Shown here: piece after piece, positions 53,425-62,848 of the stretch
Position numbering within the stretch: the stretch's first letter is position 1
How the letters are laid out: each line of letters opens with the position of its first letter
Assembly: GCF_017355785.1 (NCBI RefSeq)
Contig: NZ_JAFEWE010000008.1
Coordinates: 186,001 to 250,000 of the forward strand
Length of the DNA: 64,000 bases
DNA from: Desertivirga arenae
GTDB taxonomy: Bacteria; Bacteroidota; Bacteroidia; Sphingobacteriales; Sphingobacteriaceae
Direction of reading: 5' to 3'
Notes under the pieces: model-generated
Database searches by the model: none
Told to the model about the DNA's origin: nothing
Seen by the model: the letters and a program-made list of their open reading frames with translations, nothing else
Program-made: the position numbers and the translations under genes

Positions 53425-55361
53425 TGGCAAACTGGCATATACAACTACATCCGAATGATATTGAAAATTGGAGTAAGGATGATATTAAAAATATAGTTGA
53501 AAAAACAGGTTATATAGGAATTGGAAATTGGGATAAAGGGAAAAATTTAATAACACAATTCAAAAATAGCTTAGTAAAAGGCGATTATGTGGTTATCAGA
53601 CACAAAGGTCCTTTGGGTATCGTGAAGATTATTGGAGAATTAGAAGAAGTAGCTGAAGCAAACTTAAATTGGGATTTGGATTGGTTTGCCTTTAGAAGAA
53701 AAGTTGAACTTATTGAATGGTTTGATAAAGATGTTGAACGAGAAATAGGGGCATCTATCGACGGTATATATCAGACCACAGCACTAGCAAACGCTCGCAA
53801 AAGTAATTTTATTAACAGTTGGGTAAAAAGAACTCACAGAAGAATGGAAGAGAAAAAAAAGTCAGAAATTCAGAGGCTTCTTGAATACAAAAAGCAAATT
53901 ATTTTGCAGGGGCCTCCCGGGACAGGTAAAACAAGGCTAGCGAAGGAGATTTCAGAAGCATTGACAAGTCCTAAAAATTCAATTTATACAAAGGCTTTTA
54001 TCAAAGAAAGAATCAAAGTTGGCGATATTGTTAATGGAAGAAAAAATACCACAGCGTATCCCGTATTAGAAATTAAGGATAATACAATTCTTCTTGGAAC
54101 ATCCGGCGATGAAAGAGAACCCACTTATGATCAAATAATAGAATCACTAATTGGTAAGTTATGGACTAAGTCAAGTGGAGATCGAAAAAGTAATACCCTT
54201 TCTTATGCTGATTCAATTGCTAAGTTTATTTATGCAAATGAGAACAGCGAGGGTTTTGATTACTCATTGATAAAATTAGTTCAATTCCATCCTTCTTATA
54301 CATATGAAGATTTTGTGAGGGGAATTGTTTCTGTTCCAAATGAAAGCGGGGAAGGTATTCTGTATAAAGCTGAAGATAAAACACTAGGAGAATTTGCTAA
54401 TCTTGCATTAGATAATTATTTACGTAGCAAGGGGCAAAGTAAGCATGATTCAACTTTTCAAAATAAGCTTGCTGAATTAATTGAGACTGTGCGCATTAAA
54501 ATGGACGCTGGTGAAGAATACTCTTTTGGAGAGAAAAGCACTGCCCAAATTATTGCAATAAAAGAAGATGGCTTTCTGTATAATTTCCCCCTAAGGCAGG
54601 AAATTAAATACAAGTTGCTTTTTGATGATATTGAAAAAGTATATAGCGCAAGGCAGAAAATAAATAAGCCAATTGATTTAAGAGATATTGAGTCGCAAAT
54701 TGGGCTCACCATGAAAGGTAAATATCCATATTACTACATGATTTTGCGCAAATTGGAGAAGCTAAATGTGGAGAATGTAACTCTTGCAAAATCATCAGAG
54801 CTTAAGAATTTTGTGATAATTATTGACGAAATTAATCGGGCTAATCTCTCTTCAGTGCTGGGAGAACTGATTTATGCTTTGGAATATCGTGGAGAGGAGG
54901 TTGAAAGTGTGTATAAGGTGGGTGGAGATGGTAAACTAACCCTTCCCCCGAATTTATATATTATCGGCACCATGAATACCGCCGATAGGAGCGTTGGACA
55001 CATAGATTATGCAATTAGAAGAAGATTCGCTTTTGTAGATGTATTGCCAGAAGACCTAAGCAACAAATTAGGAGAAGATTTTAAAACTGAGCTATTTAAT
55101 AAAGTTGCGGAGTTATTTACAGAGGCACATATTTCCCCGGAGTTCAAACCTAAAGACGTTCAGTTAGGGCATAGCTATTTTATACAGCAATACGAAAAGG
55201 ATGATGCCGGAGAAAACATAAAGGAGAAACCATATGATTTTAAACTTCGCTTAAAATATGAGATTGTTCCAATTTTGAATGAATATTTGAATGATGGAGT
55301 ATTTAAAAACGATCCTGTGACCATAGAAAAGATCAAGGCAATAGAAGATTTTAAGCTATAA
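53424..55361 (+). CDS. mcrB: McrB-like AAA+ GTPase with an N-terminal DNA-reader-like domain
   Basis: The 645-residue protein has an AAA+ motor of the McrB type: Walker A 'LQGPPGTGKTRLAKEI' (about 162), Walker B 'FVIIIDEINRAN', and the McrB signature 'GTMNTADRSVGHIDYAIRRR'. Residues about 1-105 form a small beta-rich domain ('WHIQLHPNDIENW', 'GYIGIGNWDKG', 'VKGDYVVIRHKGPLGIVKII') that looks like an EVE/PUA-type reader of modified bases. With McrC it would cut DNA bearing modified or foreign marks. McrC follows after 7 bases. Confidence 0.9.
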   Translation: MANWHIQLHPNDIENWSKDDIKNIVEKTGYIGIGNWDKGKNLITQFKNSLVKGDYVVIRHKGPLGIVKIIGELEEVAEANLNWDLDWFAFRRKVELIEWFDKDVEREIGASIDGIYQTTALANARKSNFINSWVKRTHRRMEEKKKSEIQRLLEYKKQIILQGPPGTGKTRLAKEISEALTSPKNSIYTKAFIKERIKVGDIVNGRKNTTAYPVLEIKDNTILLGTSGDEREPTYDQIIESLIGKLWTKSSGDRKSNTLSYADSIAKFIYANENSEGFDYSLIKLVQFHPSYTYEDFVRGIVSVPNESGEGILYKAEDKTLGEFANLALDNYLRSKGQSKHDSTFQNKLAELIETVRIKMDAGEEYSFGEKSTAQIIAIKEDGFLYNFPLRQEIKYKLLFDDIEKVYSARQKINKPIDLRDIESQIGLTMKGKYPYYYMILRKLEKLNVENVTLAKSSELKNFVIIIDEINRANLSSVLGELIYALEYRGEEVESVYKVGGDGKLTLPPNLYIIGTMNTADRSVGHIDYAIRRRFAFVDVLPEDLSNKLGEDFKTELFNKVAELFTEAHISPEFKPKDVQLGHSYFIQQYEKDDAGENIKEKPYDFKLRLKYEIVPILNEYLNDGVFKNDPVTIEKIKAIEDFKL

Positions 55362-55368
55362 AAGCATA

Positions 55369-56748
55369 ATGGGAATTGTTTTATCAGAACATTGTGAAGT
55401 TGACCTTTTTCTGAAGATAAAGGACTTCAAACGAGCTTCATTGGCTTCTCCACGGCAATTTCCATCGAAGAAAGGAATTAAATATTGCTATGTCATTTCT
55501 GAAAGCAATACTTCTTGCTGGCTTAAAGCAGACTACTACATAGGTGTAGATTGGATTATCAAAGGAGAGCATTTTATACAGGTAAAACCAAAGCTGAATA
55601 CCAAGATCATTGAACGATTTGAGGAAGAAGTAACAAAAGATGACGATGTTTTATCTGGTAATGAAGTTGAGGACGAACCTACCTTTGACGAGATAAAAGA
55701 TTTTAAAGAGTTAAACTTCCTTAAAATTTTACTTGATGCGTTTCAACATTCTGAGATAACAAGTTATACCGACAATCTTGTGCTTATTGATTGGGAAGCA
55801 CCGCAAATCGAAATCAAGCAAAGAGATGATGCATTAACGCCTTTTCTGGTGGTGAAATTTTTAAATACACTGAAGCATTTGGTTAGAAAGGGATTAAAAA
55901 AGTCGTACTATAAAGTTCAGGAGAATTTAAACAACCGAGTGAAAGGGAAGATTTTAGTCGGTGCGAATATTAAACAGAATGTCTTAAAAAATCGCTTAAC
56001 CAAAACCTACTGTGAGTACCAGCCGTTTGGCATAGATCATCAGGAAAACCGGTTTTTAAAGAAGGTGCTTTATTTTTGCAGCAACTACGTGCACCAATAT
56101 GTGGGCATTTGGGGTGCTGAGCAAAAGCAAAGTTTAGAACATCTCATCAGTTACTGCAAACCCGCATTTGAATTAGTTAGTGATGATATTGAAAACACTA
56201 CTTTGAAAAACATCAAGCATAATCCTTTTTTTCAAGAATATAAAGAGGCCATAAAAATTGGAGGTTATATTTTAAAGCGCTTTGCTTATAACATCAGCAA
56301 CACTTCAGAAAGTGAAACGATCAAAACTCCTCCGTTTTGGATAGATATGCCGAAATTGTTTGAGCTGTATGTTTACCATCATTTGCATAAGTCATTTCCG
56401 AATAATGTGGAATTTCAATTCGCCACCTATGGGAACGTGCTGGATTTTTTGATTACTGCAAAAGATTACGAGATGGTGGTGGATGCGAAATACAAAATGC
56501 ACTATCGATCAAGCCATATTCATGAGGATATTCGGCAGGTGGCTGGGTACGCCAGGTTGAATAAGGTGTATGAGGCCTTGAAAAAACCTTTGGACTCAAG
56601 GGATATGATTAAGTGTTTGATTATTTATCCGTGTACTAATGATGTTAAGAAGGATGAGGAAATTTGTTTAGATCTAACGAAGAAGTTGCCTATTCAGGCG
56701 TACAGGAAAGTTTTTAAAATAGGAATTCCGATGCCTTTTATAACTTAA
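55369..56748 (+). CDS. mcrC: McrC-like restriction nuclease subunit
   Basis: The 459-residue protein is the nuclease partner of McrB. The C-terminal PD-(D/E)xK core is seen in 'NVLDFLITAKDYEMVVDAKY' (about residues 360-380, Asp and DxK) followed by 'HEDIRQVAGYARL'. The N-terminal ~150 residues are typical of McrC proteins that contact the McrB ring ('SCWLKADYYIGVDWIIKGEH'). There is no intact gene for the next 1.1 kb, so it closes this operon. Confidence 0.9.
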   Translation: MGIVLSEHCEVDLFLKIKDFKRASLASPRQFPSKKGIKYCYVISESNTSCWLKADYYIGVDWIIKGEHFIQVKPKLNTKIIERFEEEVTKDDDVLSGNEVEDEPTFDEIKDFKELNFLKILLDAFQHSEITSYTDNLVLIDWEAPQIEIKQRDDALTPFLVVKFLNTLKHLVRKGLKKSYYKVQENLNNRVKGKILVGANIKQNVLKNRLTKTYCEYQPFGIDHQENRFLKKVLYFCSNYVHQYVGIWGAEQKQSLEHLISYCKPAFELVSDDIENTTLKNIKHNPFFQEYKEAIKIGGYILKRFAYNISNTSESETIKTPPFWIDMPKLFELYVYHHLHKSFPNNVEFQFATYGNVLDFLITAKDYEMVVDAKYKMHYRSSHIHEDIRQVAGYARLNKVYEALKKPLDSRDMIKCLIIYPCTNDVKKDEEICLDLTKKLPIQAYRKVFKIGIPMPFIT

Positions 56749-57861
56749 TTAATTTAAAAATAATCTCTCATTAGATCCGAGAGCGATGTAAACAGAAGGT
56801 TTTGTAGAAATTGTAGTAATTTATTTTAAAATGTTGGCAATATGCTAGAAACGTATTATAATTAAAACATTTCAGAAGATAAAGTTGATGTGCTGATGCA
56901 TGCATTATGTGAGCGTAATATTAGAATTCACATTATTAGAGAAAGGGTTCGAAACATATGCTTATGGATACTGGGCCGTTATAGGAACTGCTATTCAGTG
57001 GATGGAAGTCCAATACTTTTTCTTCCCTAATTAAATCTTTCTAAACTGGAAGTTTTTCTGTCTTTCGATTGTTATAGCTTCATTTGTTACCTAGCATATA
57101 TAGAATAATTTATGGAAACTCTAATTTGATGCTTATGAGATAACCAAGGCTTATAGTGATAACTTTATGAAAGAGTTGAAGGTTTTTGAAAACGACCACC
57201 TAACTAACGTAATAACCGGAGTTCCCAATGACCCTAACATGCTGAAAGATATCAGGAATACTTTTCAACACGCTCTCAAAAGAAAATGCAATCCATATTA
57301 ATTGATTTAAAGGACCTCAGGTCAAATAAAAAGCATTTTTTTTATACAAAAATCAATAAGTTGTTAAGACTTATTTCGCAATCGATATATAGAAAGATGC
57401 GTAGGAATGAAGATATGGGTTGAGGATCGATAAAAATAATGCCGTATTGCTCAGAAATTTACCTACCAATGGAATGAAAATTTTTTAATTGGTAAATTTT
57501 TATTTCTATATTCGACTAGTTTCTGCACTGTTTTCAAAGTTTATTATAATTCTGTTCTTGATAAACATATATTTATTTTAATAACAGGAATTGTACTTTA
57601 TTTAATTTGTGTAGATATAATAATGATGAGGTTGCGTGTTTTTACCTAAACAAAAGTGAGTTTAAAAAGGATAAGTATTGTCCTCAACTTAATTTTATCA
57701 GGTTTATAGCATTAATTTTCGGGTAACTTACCGCTGTACAAAGACTGGTAGATAAAGACCATTAATCTGGACGAAATCTGTCAGCCCAAATTGTTTATAC
57801 GCGCCAGAAGGTAATATCTTCTTACGCTAAACAAATACTAAAGTTTAAATCACATAATGAT
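56749..57861. other. 1.1-kb AT-rich gap with possible gene remnants
   Basis: No intact gene is found. A short frame at 57167-57301 (44 codons, 'KELKVFENDHLTNVITGVPN' then 'DIRNTFQHALKRK') reads like the end of a protein, and other fragments lie in mixed frames. The region may be decayed sequence or hold a long promoter for the membrane/VWA-like pair. Confidence 0.45.
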
Positions 57862-59088
57862 ATGCCTAACAACGCAGTTTTAGATGCCTCGCCACACTCG
57901 ACCGGTAGTAGTGGCAACATTTCTTTTCATCAATTTGGATTTCGTTCAGCAGAGAGCTCCCAGTCTCACCCAGATGCTATTGATGGATTCTTGGATAGAG
58001 TTTACGAAAAAATCCTTGACGATCAAAAACTTGATGAGAAAGGGCTCAAAGATAGGATTTCTAGATTACGAGGTGAGCTACAGCAGGAAAAGAGTAAGAA
58101 AAATGACCTCGTAGCTCAACTTGCAACTAGCAAATTGCATAAAGAAGCGAAAGAAAAAGAAATCGAAGACCTAGAGTTGGAGAAAATTGATATTAGGAAT
58201 GGAGATGGAGAAACTGGGGATACTACTCCATTTGTAATAGGAGCTTTTATTACGATACTACTAACTCTTTATCTCTTCGTGTTTTACTCGTCTTCTGGTT
58301 ATTCGGCTTTCTACGGGATCAAACCCGGAAGTTTAGGCTTTATTAATCCTAATGTATTTGCAGATGCCATGAATAGAGGAGGGGGGGTAATTGCTTTAAT
58401 TATTCTATTCCCAGTAATATTTCTAGGATTAGGCTTTTTAATTCACGATTCATTAGAGTCTAATAAAAAACTTGTTGCAGACGGAAAAAAACAGTCTTAC
58501 CTTTTAATCTCAGCTCTTCTTTTAATTACCTTGCTTACCGACGCCTTTATCGGCTACAAAATTTCTCAAGGAGTTTATGTTAACGAATTCAATGCTGGAG
58601 TAGTTGATAGGCCTTGGGTGTTTTCCATGGTATTCTCGGACATTAACTTTTATCTCGTTTTAGTTTTAGGATTTGTTGTGTATGTTATCTGGGGGTTTCT
58701 TTTAAATTATGTACTGGCACATCCATACTTGAAAACTGAAAGCGAGAAAGTGAAGCTATTAGTTGAAAATATTAATAATAAATTGGGGGAAAAGCGAAAA
58801 GACCTGACTGATTTGATTTCAAAACTCCATAAAATTGAGAGTGATATTTTAACAAGCGAAACTGTTATTCAAGAAAAGGAAAACGATATTATCGGATATG
58901 AAAATGGTGTAATACCTATTAATGTTGCAGCCCTAAGAGGGTGTGTTGGCGAATTTATGGGAGGTTGGCAGGCTTATACTAATGGTTCCTTAGGTAGTAC
59001 AGCAGCCTTAAGTAAAATTAACGAGGCCATTAAAGCTCAAACTAGCTGGCTGGATAACAAATTAAGTACACTTAAAACCGATAATTAA
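57862..59088 (+). CDS. Four-helix membrane protein with coiled-coil ends
   Basis: The 408-residue protein has a soluble N-terminus with a coiled coil (about residues 65-112, 'LKDRISRLRGELQQEKSKKN'). Four membrane segments follow (about 121-143, 170-195, 210-232 and 255-285), then a second coiled coil (about 295-350) and a short C-terminal domain ('RGCVGEFMGGWQAYTNGS'). No known family was recognised. The next gene, overlapping by one base, encodes a membrane-anchored VWA-like protein. The two are probably a membrane complex. Confidence 0.7.
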   Translation: MPNNAVLDASPHSTGSSGNISFHQFGFRSAESSQSHPDAIDGFLDRVYEKILDDQKLDEKGLKDRISRLRGELQQEKSKKNDLVAQLATSKLHKEAKEKEIEDLELEKIDIRNGDGETGDTTPFVIGAFITILLTLYLFVFYSSSGYSAFYGIKPGSLGFINPNVFADAMNRGGGVIALIILFPVIFLGLGFLIHDSLESNKKLVADGKKQSYLLISALLLITLLTDAFIGYKISQGVYVNEFNAGVVDRPWVFSMVFSDINFYLVLVLGFVVYVIWGFLLNYVLAHPYLKTESEKVKLLVENINNKLGEKRKDLTDLISKLHKIESDILTSETVIQEKENDIIGYENGVIPINVAALRGCVGEFMGGWQAYTNGSLGSTAALSKINEAIKAQTSWLDNKLSTLKTDN

Positions 59089-60173
59089 TGCAGGTCACAA
59101 ATGATAGAAGGGGTAAAAAGACAAAAGACAAAAAACCTCTATATATCCTGTTAGCTTTTCTGATATTTTTTTGCTTTTTCATCTTTCTAATTACTCGGCC
59201 CTCTGCTCAAAGTAAGGCTTTGAAAGAGTTGGAGACAAGCTTTAATAAAAAAGATGTAGAAATGGTTTGGTACAAATACAAAAGTGAACTGTACCAGGAT
59301 GAAGAGTTCTTACTAGAAACAAGAAAAAAGTTAAGTAAATTAAACCTTTCAGAGGATGATCTGAAGGAGTGTAAAGAATGGCTGCCCCCAGCTCCAAGTA
59401 GCGTAAATCTTATTGTTGTTCCTGACTTATCTCGAAGGGTCAAAGATCCCGTCAGTAATCCAAATCAGATTGCTAATGATATTTTCGTCTTAAAATCCAT
59501 TTGGACTTCCTTTGTTGAAAGAACAAAGCTGAAACAAAATTCTCATGACAGGCTAATCATTGATGTAACAGATATTGACCAAGCTAGGGGACAATTTGCA
59601 CTGGTGGCTGATAGATTGCAATTTGATTTATCAGATCATAAAGGTAAAAGTAACCGATTGTTCTTCACGAAAGATAAAGATGTGCAGTTTGAGAGGAACA
59701 TTAAGGAGATGTATGCGCTTGCTGAAGTAAACCCATTAGGAGCTGATTACCGTCTATATGTCCGGAGATACTTGGCAAATCATTTAAAAAAATCCACTCT
59801 TTTCGAAAACTACATTAACAAAGTTATTTTTATAACCGATGGGTACTTGGAAGCTGAGAATAAACCCCACGACACGAAAATATATGGATATGAGCCTGAA
59901 CTCTTCCGCGCAGTGAACATGGGCAATATTCTTCAAGTGATAACAGGTAAGGGTCTCAATATCCCAAAGGAGAACATTGATTTGGCAGACACAGAAGTGC
60001 TTATTTGTGAGGTAAACGAACGTAAGTCAGGAAAAGGATATCACTTTGAAATTCTTCGTACATACTGGCAGGATTGGATGGAGAGAATGAACATCAAAAA
60101 ATTTGAGTTTATAGCCCGGGAACAGGCTAACGAACTTACAGGAAAAAGGATAAAGGAGTTCATTTTAAAATAA
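59088..60173 (+). CDS. Membrane-anchored VWA-like protein
   Basis: The 361-residue protein has one transmembrane segment near the N-terminus (about residues 17-37) and a soluble domain with a von Willebrand A-like layout. The segments are a strand ending in a metal-site-like Asp ('LIVVPDLSRRV', about 110), a helix, a strand 'DRLIIDVTD', and a later strand 'KVIFITDGY' (about 248) with the expected second Asp. The MIDAS pattern DxSxS is incomplete because Arg replaces the second Ser. It overlaps the coiled-coil membrane protein gene by one base. Confidence 0.68.
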   Translation: MQVTNDRRGKKTKDKKPLYILLAFLIFFCFFIFLITRPSAQSKALKELETSFNKKDVEMVWYKYKSELYQDEEFLLETRKKLSKLNLSEDDLKECKEWLPPAPSSVNLIVVPDLSRRVKDPVSNPNQIANDIFVLKSIWTSFVERTKLKQNSHDRLIIDVTDIDQARGQFALVADRLQFDLSDHKGKSNRLFFTKDKDVQFERNIKEMYALAEVNPLGADYRLYVRRYLANHLKKSTLFENYINKVIFITDGYLEAENKPHDTKIYGYEPELFRAVNMGNILQVITGKGLNIPKENIDLADTEVLICEVNERKSGKGYHFEILRTYWQDWMERMNIKKFEFIAREQANELTGKRIKEFILK

Positions 60174-60214
60174 CTTTTTGTTTTTATATAACAAGAGAAT
60201 GAAATTAAGAGTAA

Positions 60215-60868
60215 ATGCCCTGTAATCACAAATTTCAAGCAGATTTAATACTTAACCGTCTTAGCTTTATCCCTACAACCTTGATCATTGGCACGTTTAA
60301 TCCAAGTTGGCCAGAAACAAATAATGCCTCATGGTTTTACGGAAGAACACATGACGATCATGGCAATCGTAATAATAGTTTTTGGGATGTTCTTCCTCGA
60401 CTTTACGGTGAACCTTCATTAATAGATGCTGACACCTCTGATTGGAAGAATTTCTGTATAAGAAATCAAATTGCAATAACAGATCTTATAACAAGTATAA
60501 TCGATGCAGATGAAGGTAATGAATTACATGCAAAGTTTTTAGGTGGTTATGCGGATAATGTAATTGCAGAAAAATTTGAACACCATCTTATTACTGATAT
60601 TATTCAGATTCTTCAAAATAATCAGACTCTTACTAATATTTATATAACAAACGGAGTTAATGGGAGCTTCTGGACTAAAATCTGGAGGCCGATTGAGAAA
60701 TACTGTGATCTACATGGGAAACGCTGTAATACGCTTCTAACTCCATCAAAAAATGCCAGGTTTAGCATGTTTTCTTATAACCGAGATAATATGAATTCAA
60801 ACTTTACAATGGCTAATTTAAATGATTTTATTCTTATGAAGTGGCAGGAGCAATGGCATTTTAGGTAG
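60215..60868 (+). CDS. Uracil-DNA-glycosylase-superfamily-like protein
   Basis: The 217-residue protein has a motif resembling the active site of the UDG superfamily: 'TLIIGTFNPSWPE' near the N-terminus (the Asn-Pro of the GxNP loop), then 'WFYGRTHDD' and 'NNSFWDVLPRLYG'. The C-terminal part has 'NIYITNGVNGSF'. These proteins remove damaged or modified bases from DNA. The exact base is unknown. It lies 41 bases after the VWA-like gene on the same strand, so it may belong to the defence island. Confidence 0.7.
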   Translation: MPCNHKFQADLILNRLSFIPTTLIIGTFNPSWPETNNASWFYGRTHDDHGNRNNSFWDVLPRLYGEPSLIDADTSDWKNFCIRNQIAITDLITSIIDADEGNELHAKFLGGYADNVIAEKFEHHLITDIIQILQNNQTLTNIYITNGVNGSFWTKIWRPIEKYCDLHGKRCNTLLTPSKNARFSMFSYNRDNMNSNFTMANLNDFILMKWQEQWHFR

Positions 60869-60937
60869 AACACAATACACTAAAAGCAATTATTTAAACA
60901 TTAAAAGTAGTCGAAGTAATAACAATGGCTAAACCTG

Positions 60938-61705
60938 ATGAGCAAATTATCTATAATTATTCCTGCCTATAATGAGGGGAAAACAATTCACTTGGTGTTA
61001 GAAAAAGTGGAAGAAGTGGAGTTCGAGGCATTTGTTGAAAAAGAAATTATTGTGGTTGACGACTGCTCAACTGATGATACGGAACTAATTGTAACTTCTT
61101 ATTCCACAACAATAGCAAGATGTGACATCCGGTATCTTAAACACAAGCAAAATTTTGGAAAAGGGGCAGCATTACATACTGGAATTAAAGAGGCTATGGG
61201 AGATTTTATTATAGTACAGGACGCCGATTTAGAATACGACCCGAAAGACTACCCTACATTATTGCAACCCATTTTAGATGGATATGCCGATGTTGTTTAT
61301 GGGAGTCGTTTTATGGGAGGAAAACCCCATAGAATTTTATTTTTTTGGCACACTATCGGAAATAGGTTCCTTACTTTTCTTTCAAATATTCTTACAAATT
61401 TAAATTTAACGGACATGGAGTCCGGTTACAAAATCTTCAGATCAGAAGCGTTAAAGACAATTTCACTTCAAGAAAAAAGATTTGGATTTGAGCCGGAGGT
61501 GACAGCAAAGATTTCCCGTATCCCTGGAATCCGGATTTATGAGGTCGGCATAGCCTATTATGGCAGAACCTATGAAGAAGGCAAAAAGATTAATTGGAAA
61601 GACGGCGTAAGGGCAATCTATTGCATTATTAAATATAATCTATTTGACAAGCAGAAAGTGAACAGCTTGAAAGCTGTTCAAAAGGAAAAAGTCTTAACGG
61701 TGTAA
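60938..61705 (+). CDS. Family-2 glycosyltransferase (dolichol-phosphate-sugar synthase type)
   Basis: The 255-residue enzyme has the GT2 fold motifs 'SIIIPAYNEGKTI', 'VVDDCSTDDTELI' and 'QDADLEYDPKDYP' (DxD-like metal site), and ends without extra membrane helices. It resembles enzymes that transfer a sugar to a polyprenyl phosphate. It begins the polysaccharide cluster at the right edge and is followed by two epimerases on the same strand. Confidence 0.92.
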   Translation: MSKLSIIIPAYNEGKTIHLVLEKVEEVEFEAFVEKEIIVVDDCSTDDTELIVTSYSTTIARCDIRYLKHKQNFGKGAALHTGIKEAMGDFIIVQDADLEYDPKDYPTLLQPILDGYADVVYGSRFMGGKPHRILFFWHTIGNRFLTFLSNILTNLNLTDMESGYKIFRSEALKTISLQEKRFGFEPEVTAKISRIPGIRIYEVGIAYYGRTYEEGKKINWKDGVRAIYCIIKYNLFDKQKVNSLKAVQKEKVLTV

Positions 61706-61765
61706 ACTAATTTAGAAGTGTCCGATCTGGCAAAAAACTAATAATTAATCTTAAAAAAATATTCC

Positions 61766-62848
61766 TTGAAAAAGCTTTTGGTTACCGGTTCTTCTGGTTT
61801 AATTGGTTCTGAAGTATGTGAATTTTTTGCCCAAAGGGGTTGGCTTGTTCATGGAATTGATAATAACATGCGTGCAAGTTTCTTCGGACCAACTGGCGAC
61901 ACTCGTTGGATACAGCGAAGATTGGAACAAAAATATCCACACTTTATCCATCATGAAGTCGATATACGAAATAGAAGTGCAATATTTGAAACAATTTCAG
62001 CCATAAAACCTGATGCTATAGTTCATACTGCAGCGCAACCTAGTCATGATAAGGCCGCCTCTATTGCATTGGATGATTTCGACATTAATGCAGGAGGTAC
62101 ACTTAATTTGCTTGAAGGCTTACGTCTTTTTAGTACTGAAATCCCATTTATTCATATGTCTACAAATAAGGTATATGGCGATAGTCCCAATTTGCTTAAA
62201 ATGAAGGAAGAGCATTTCCGTTGGGACTATGATGACAAAGAATTCTCCAATGGTATTTCTGAGAATTTTTCTATTGATCAGAGTTTGCATTCTTTATTTG
62301 GAGCTTCTAAGGTAGCAGCAGATATTCTCGTTCAGGAGTACGGTAAGTATTTTGGGATGCCTACTTGTTGCTTGAGAGGGGGCTGTTTAACTGGGCCGAA
62401 TCATTCCGGAGTGGAACTACATGGATTTCTTAATTATCTTATAAAATCCAATGTCGAGCAACGAGAGTATATAGTTTATGGATACAAAGGAAAACAAGTC
62501 CGCGACAATATTCATTCCTACGATGTTGCCAACTTCTGTTATGCTTTTATTAAGAACCCTAGAAAAGGAGAGGTATATAATATTGGAGGAGGAAAGGAAA
62601 ATACAGTTTCGGTATTGGAAGCCTTTGCCAGAATTGAGAAGATTTCGGGGATACCTATGCGATTTAAATATGTAGAACAAAATAGGCTAGGTGATCATAT
62701 CTGTTATTACAGCGACTTATCTAAAATCAAGTCACACTACCCTGAATGGGAGGTAACGAAATCTTTGGATGACATCTTTTATGAAATCTATTCTTCAGTT
62801 ACAATTAATTCACATTCCGAAAGAGTTCCATACATAGAAAACATATGA
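61766..62848 (+). CDS. NAD-dependent epimerase/dehydratase (CDP-paratose epimerase type)
   Basis: The 360-residue short-chain epimerase has the cofactor motif TGSSGLIG at the N-terminus and resembles CDP-paratose 2-epimerase-like enzymes. The position of the usual YxxxK tyrosine reads SLFGASK, so Tyr is replaced by Phe. Other conserved parts are '[12 protein letters not shown]' and '[16 protein letters not shown]'. It starts with TTG (61766). It overlaps the next epimerase gene by four bases (ATGA). Confidence 0.88.
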   Translation: MKKLLVTGSSGLIGSEVCEFFAQRGWLVHGIDNNMRASFFGPTGDTRWIQRRLEQKYPHFIHHEVDIRNRSAIFETISAIKPDAIVHTAAQPSHDKAASIALDDFDINAGGTLNLLEGLRLFSTEIPFIHMSTNKVYGDSPNLLKMKEEHFRWDYDDKEFSNGISENFSIDQSLHSLFGASKVAADILVQEYGKYFGMPTCCLRGGCLTGPNHSGVELHGFLNYLIKSNVEQREYIVYGYKGKQVRDNIHSYDVANFCYAFIKNPRKGEVYNIGGGKENTVSVLEAFARIEKISGIPMRFKYVEQNRLGDHICYYSDLSKIKSHYPEWEVTKSLDDIFYEIYSSVTINSHSERVPYIENI

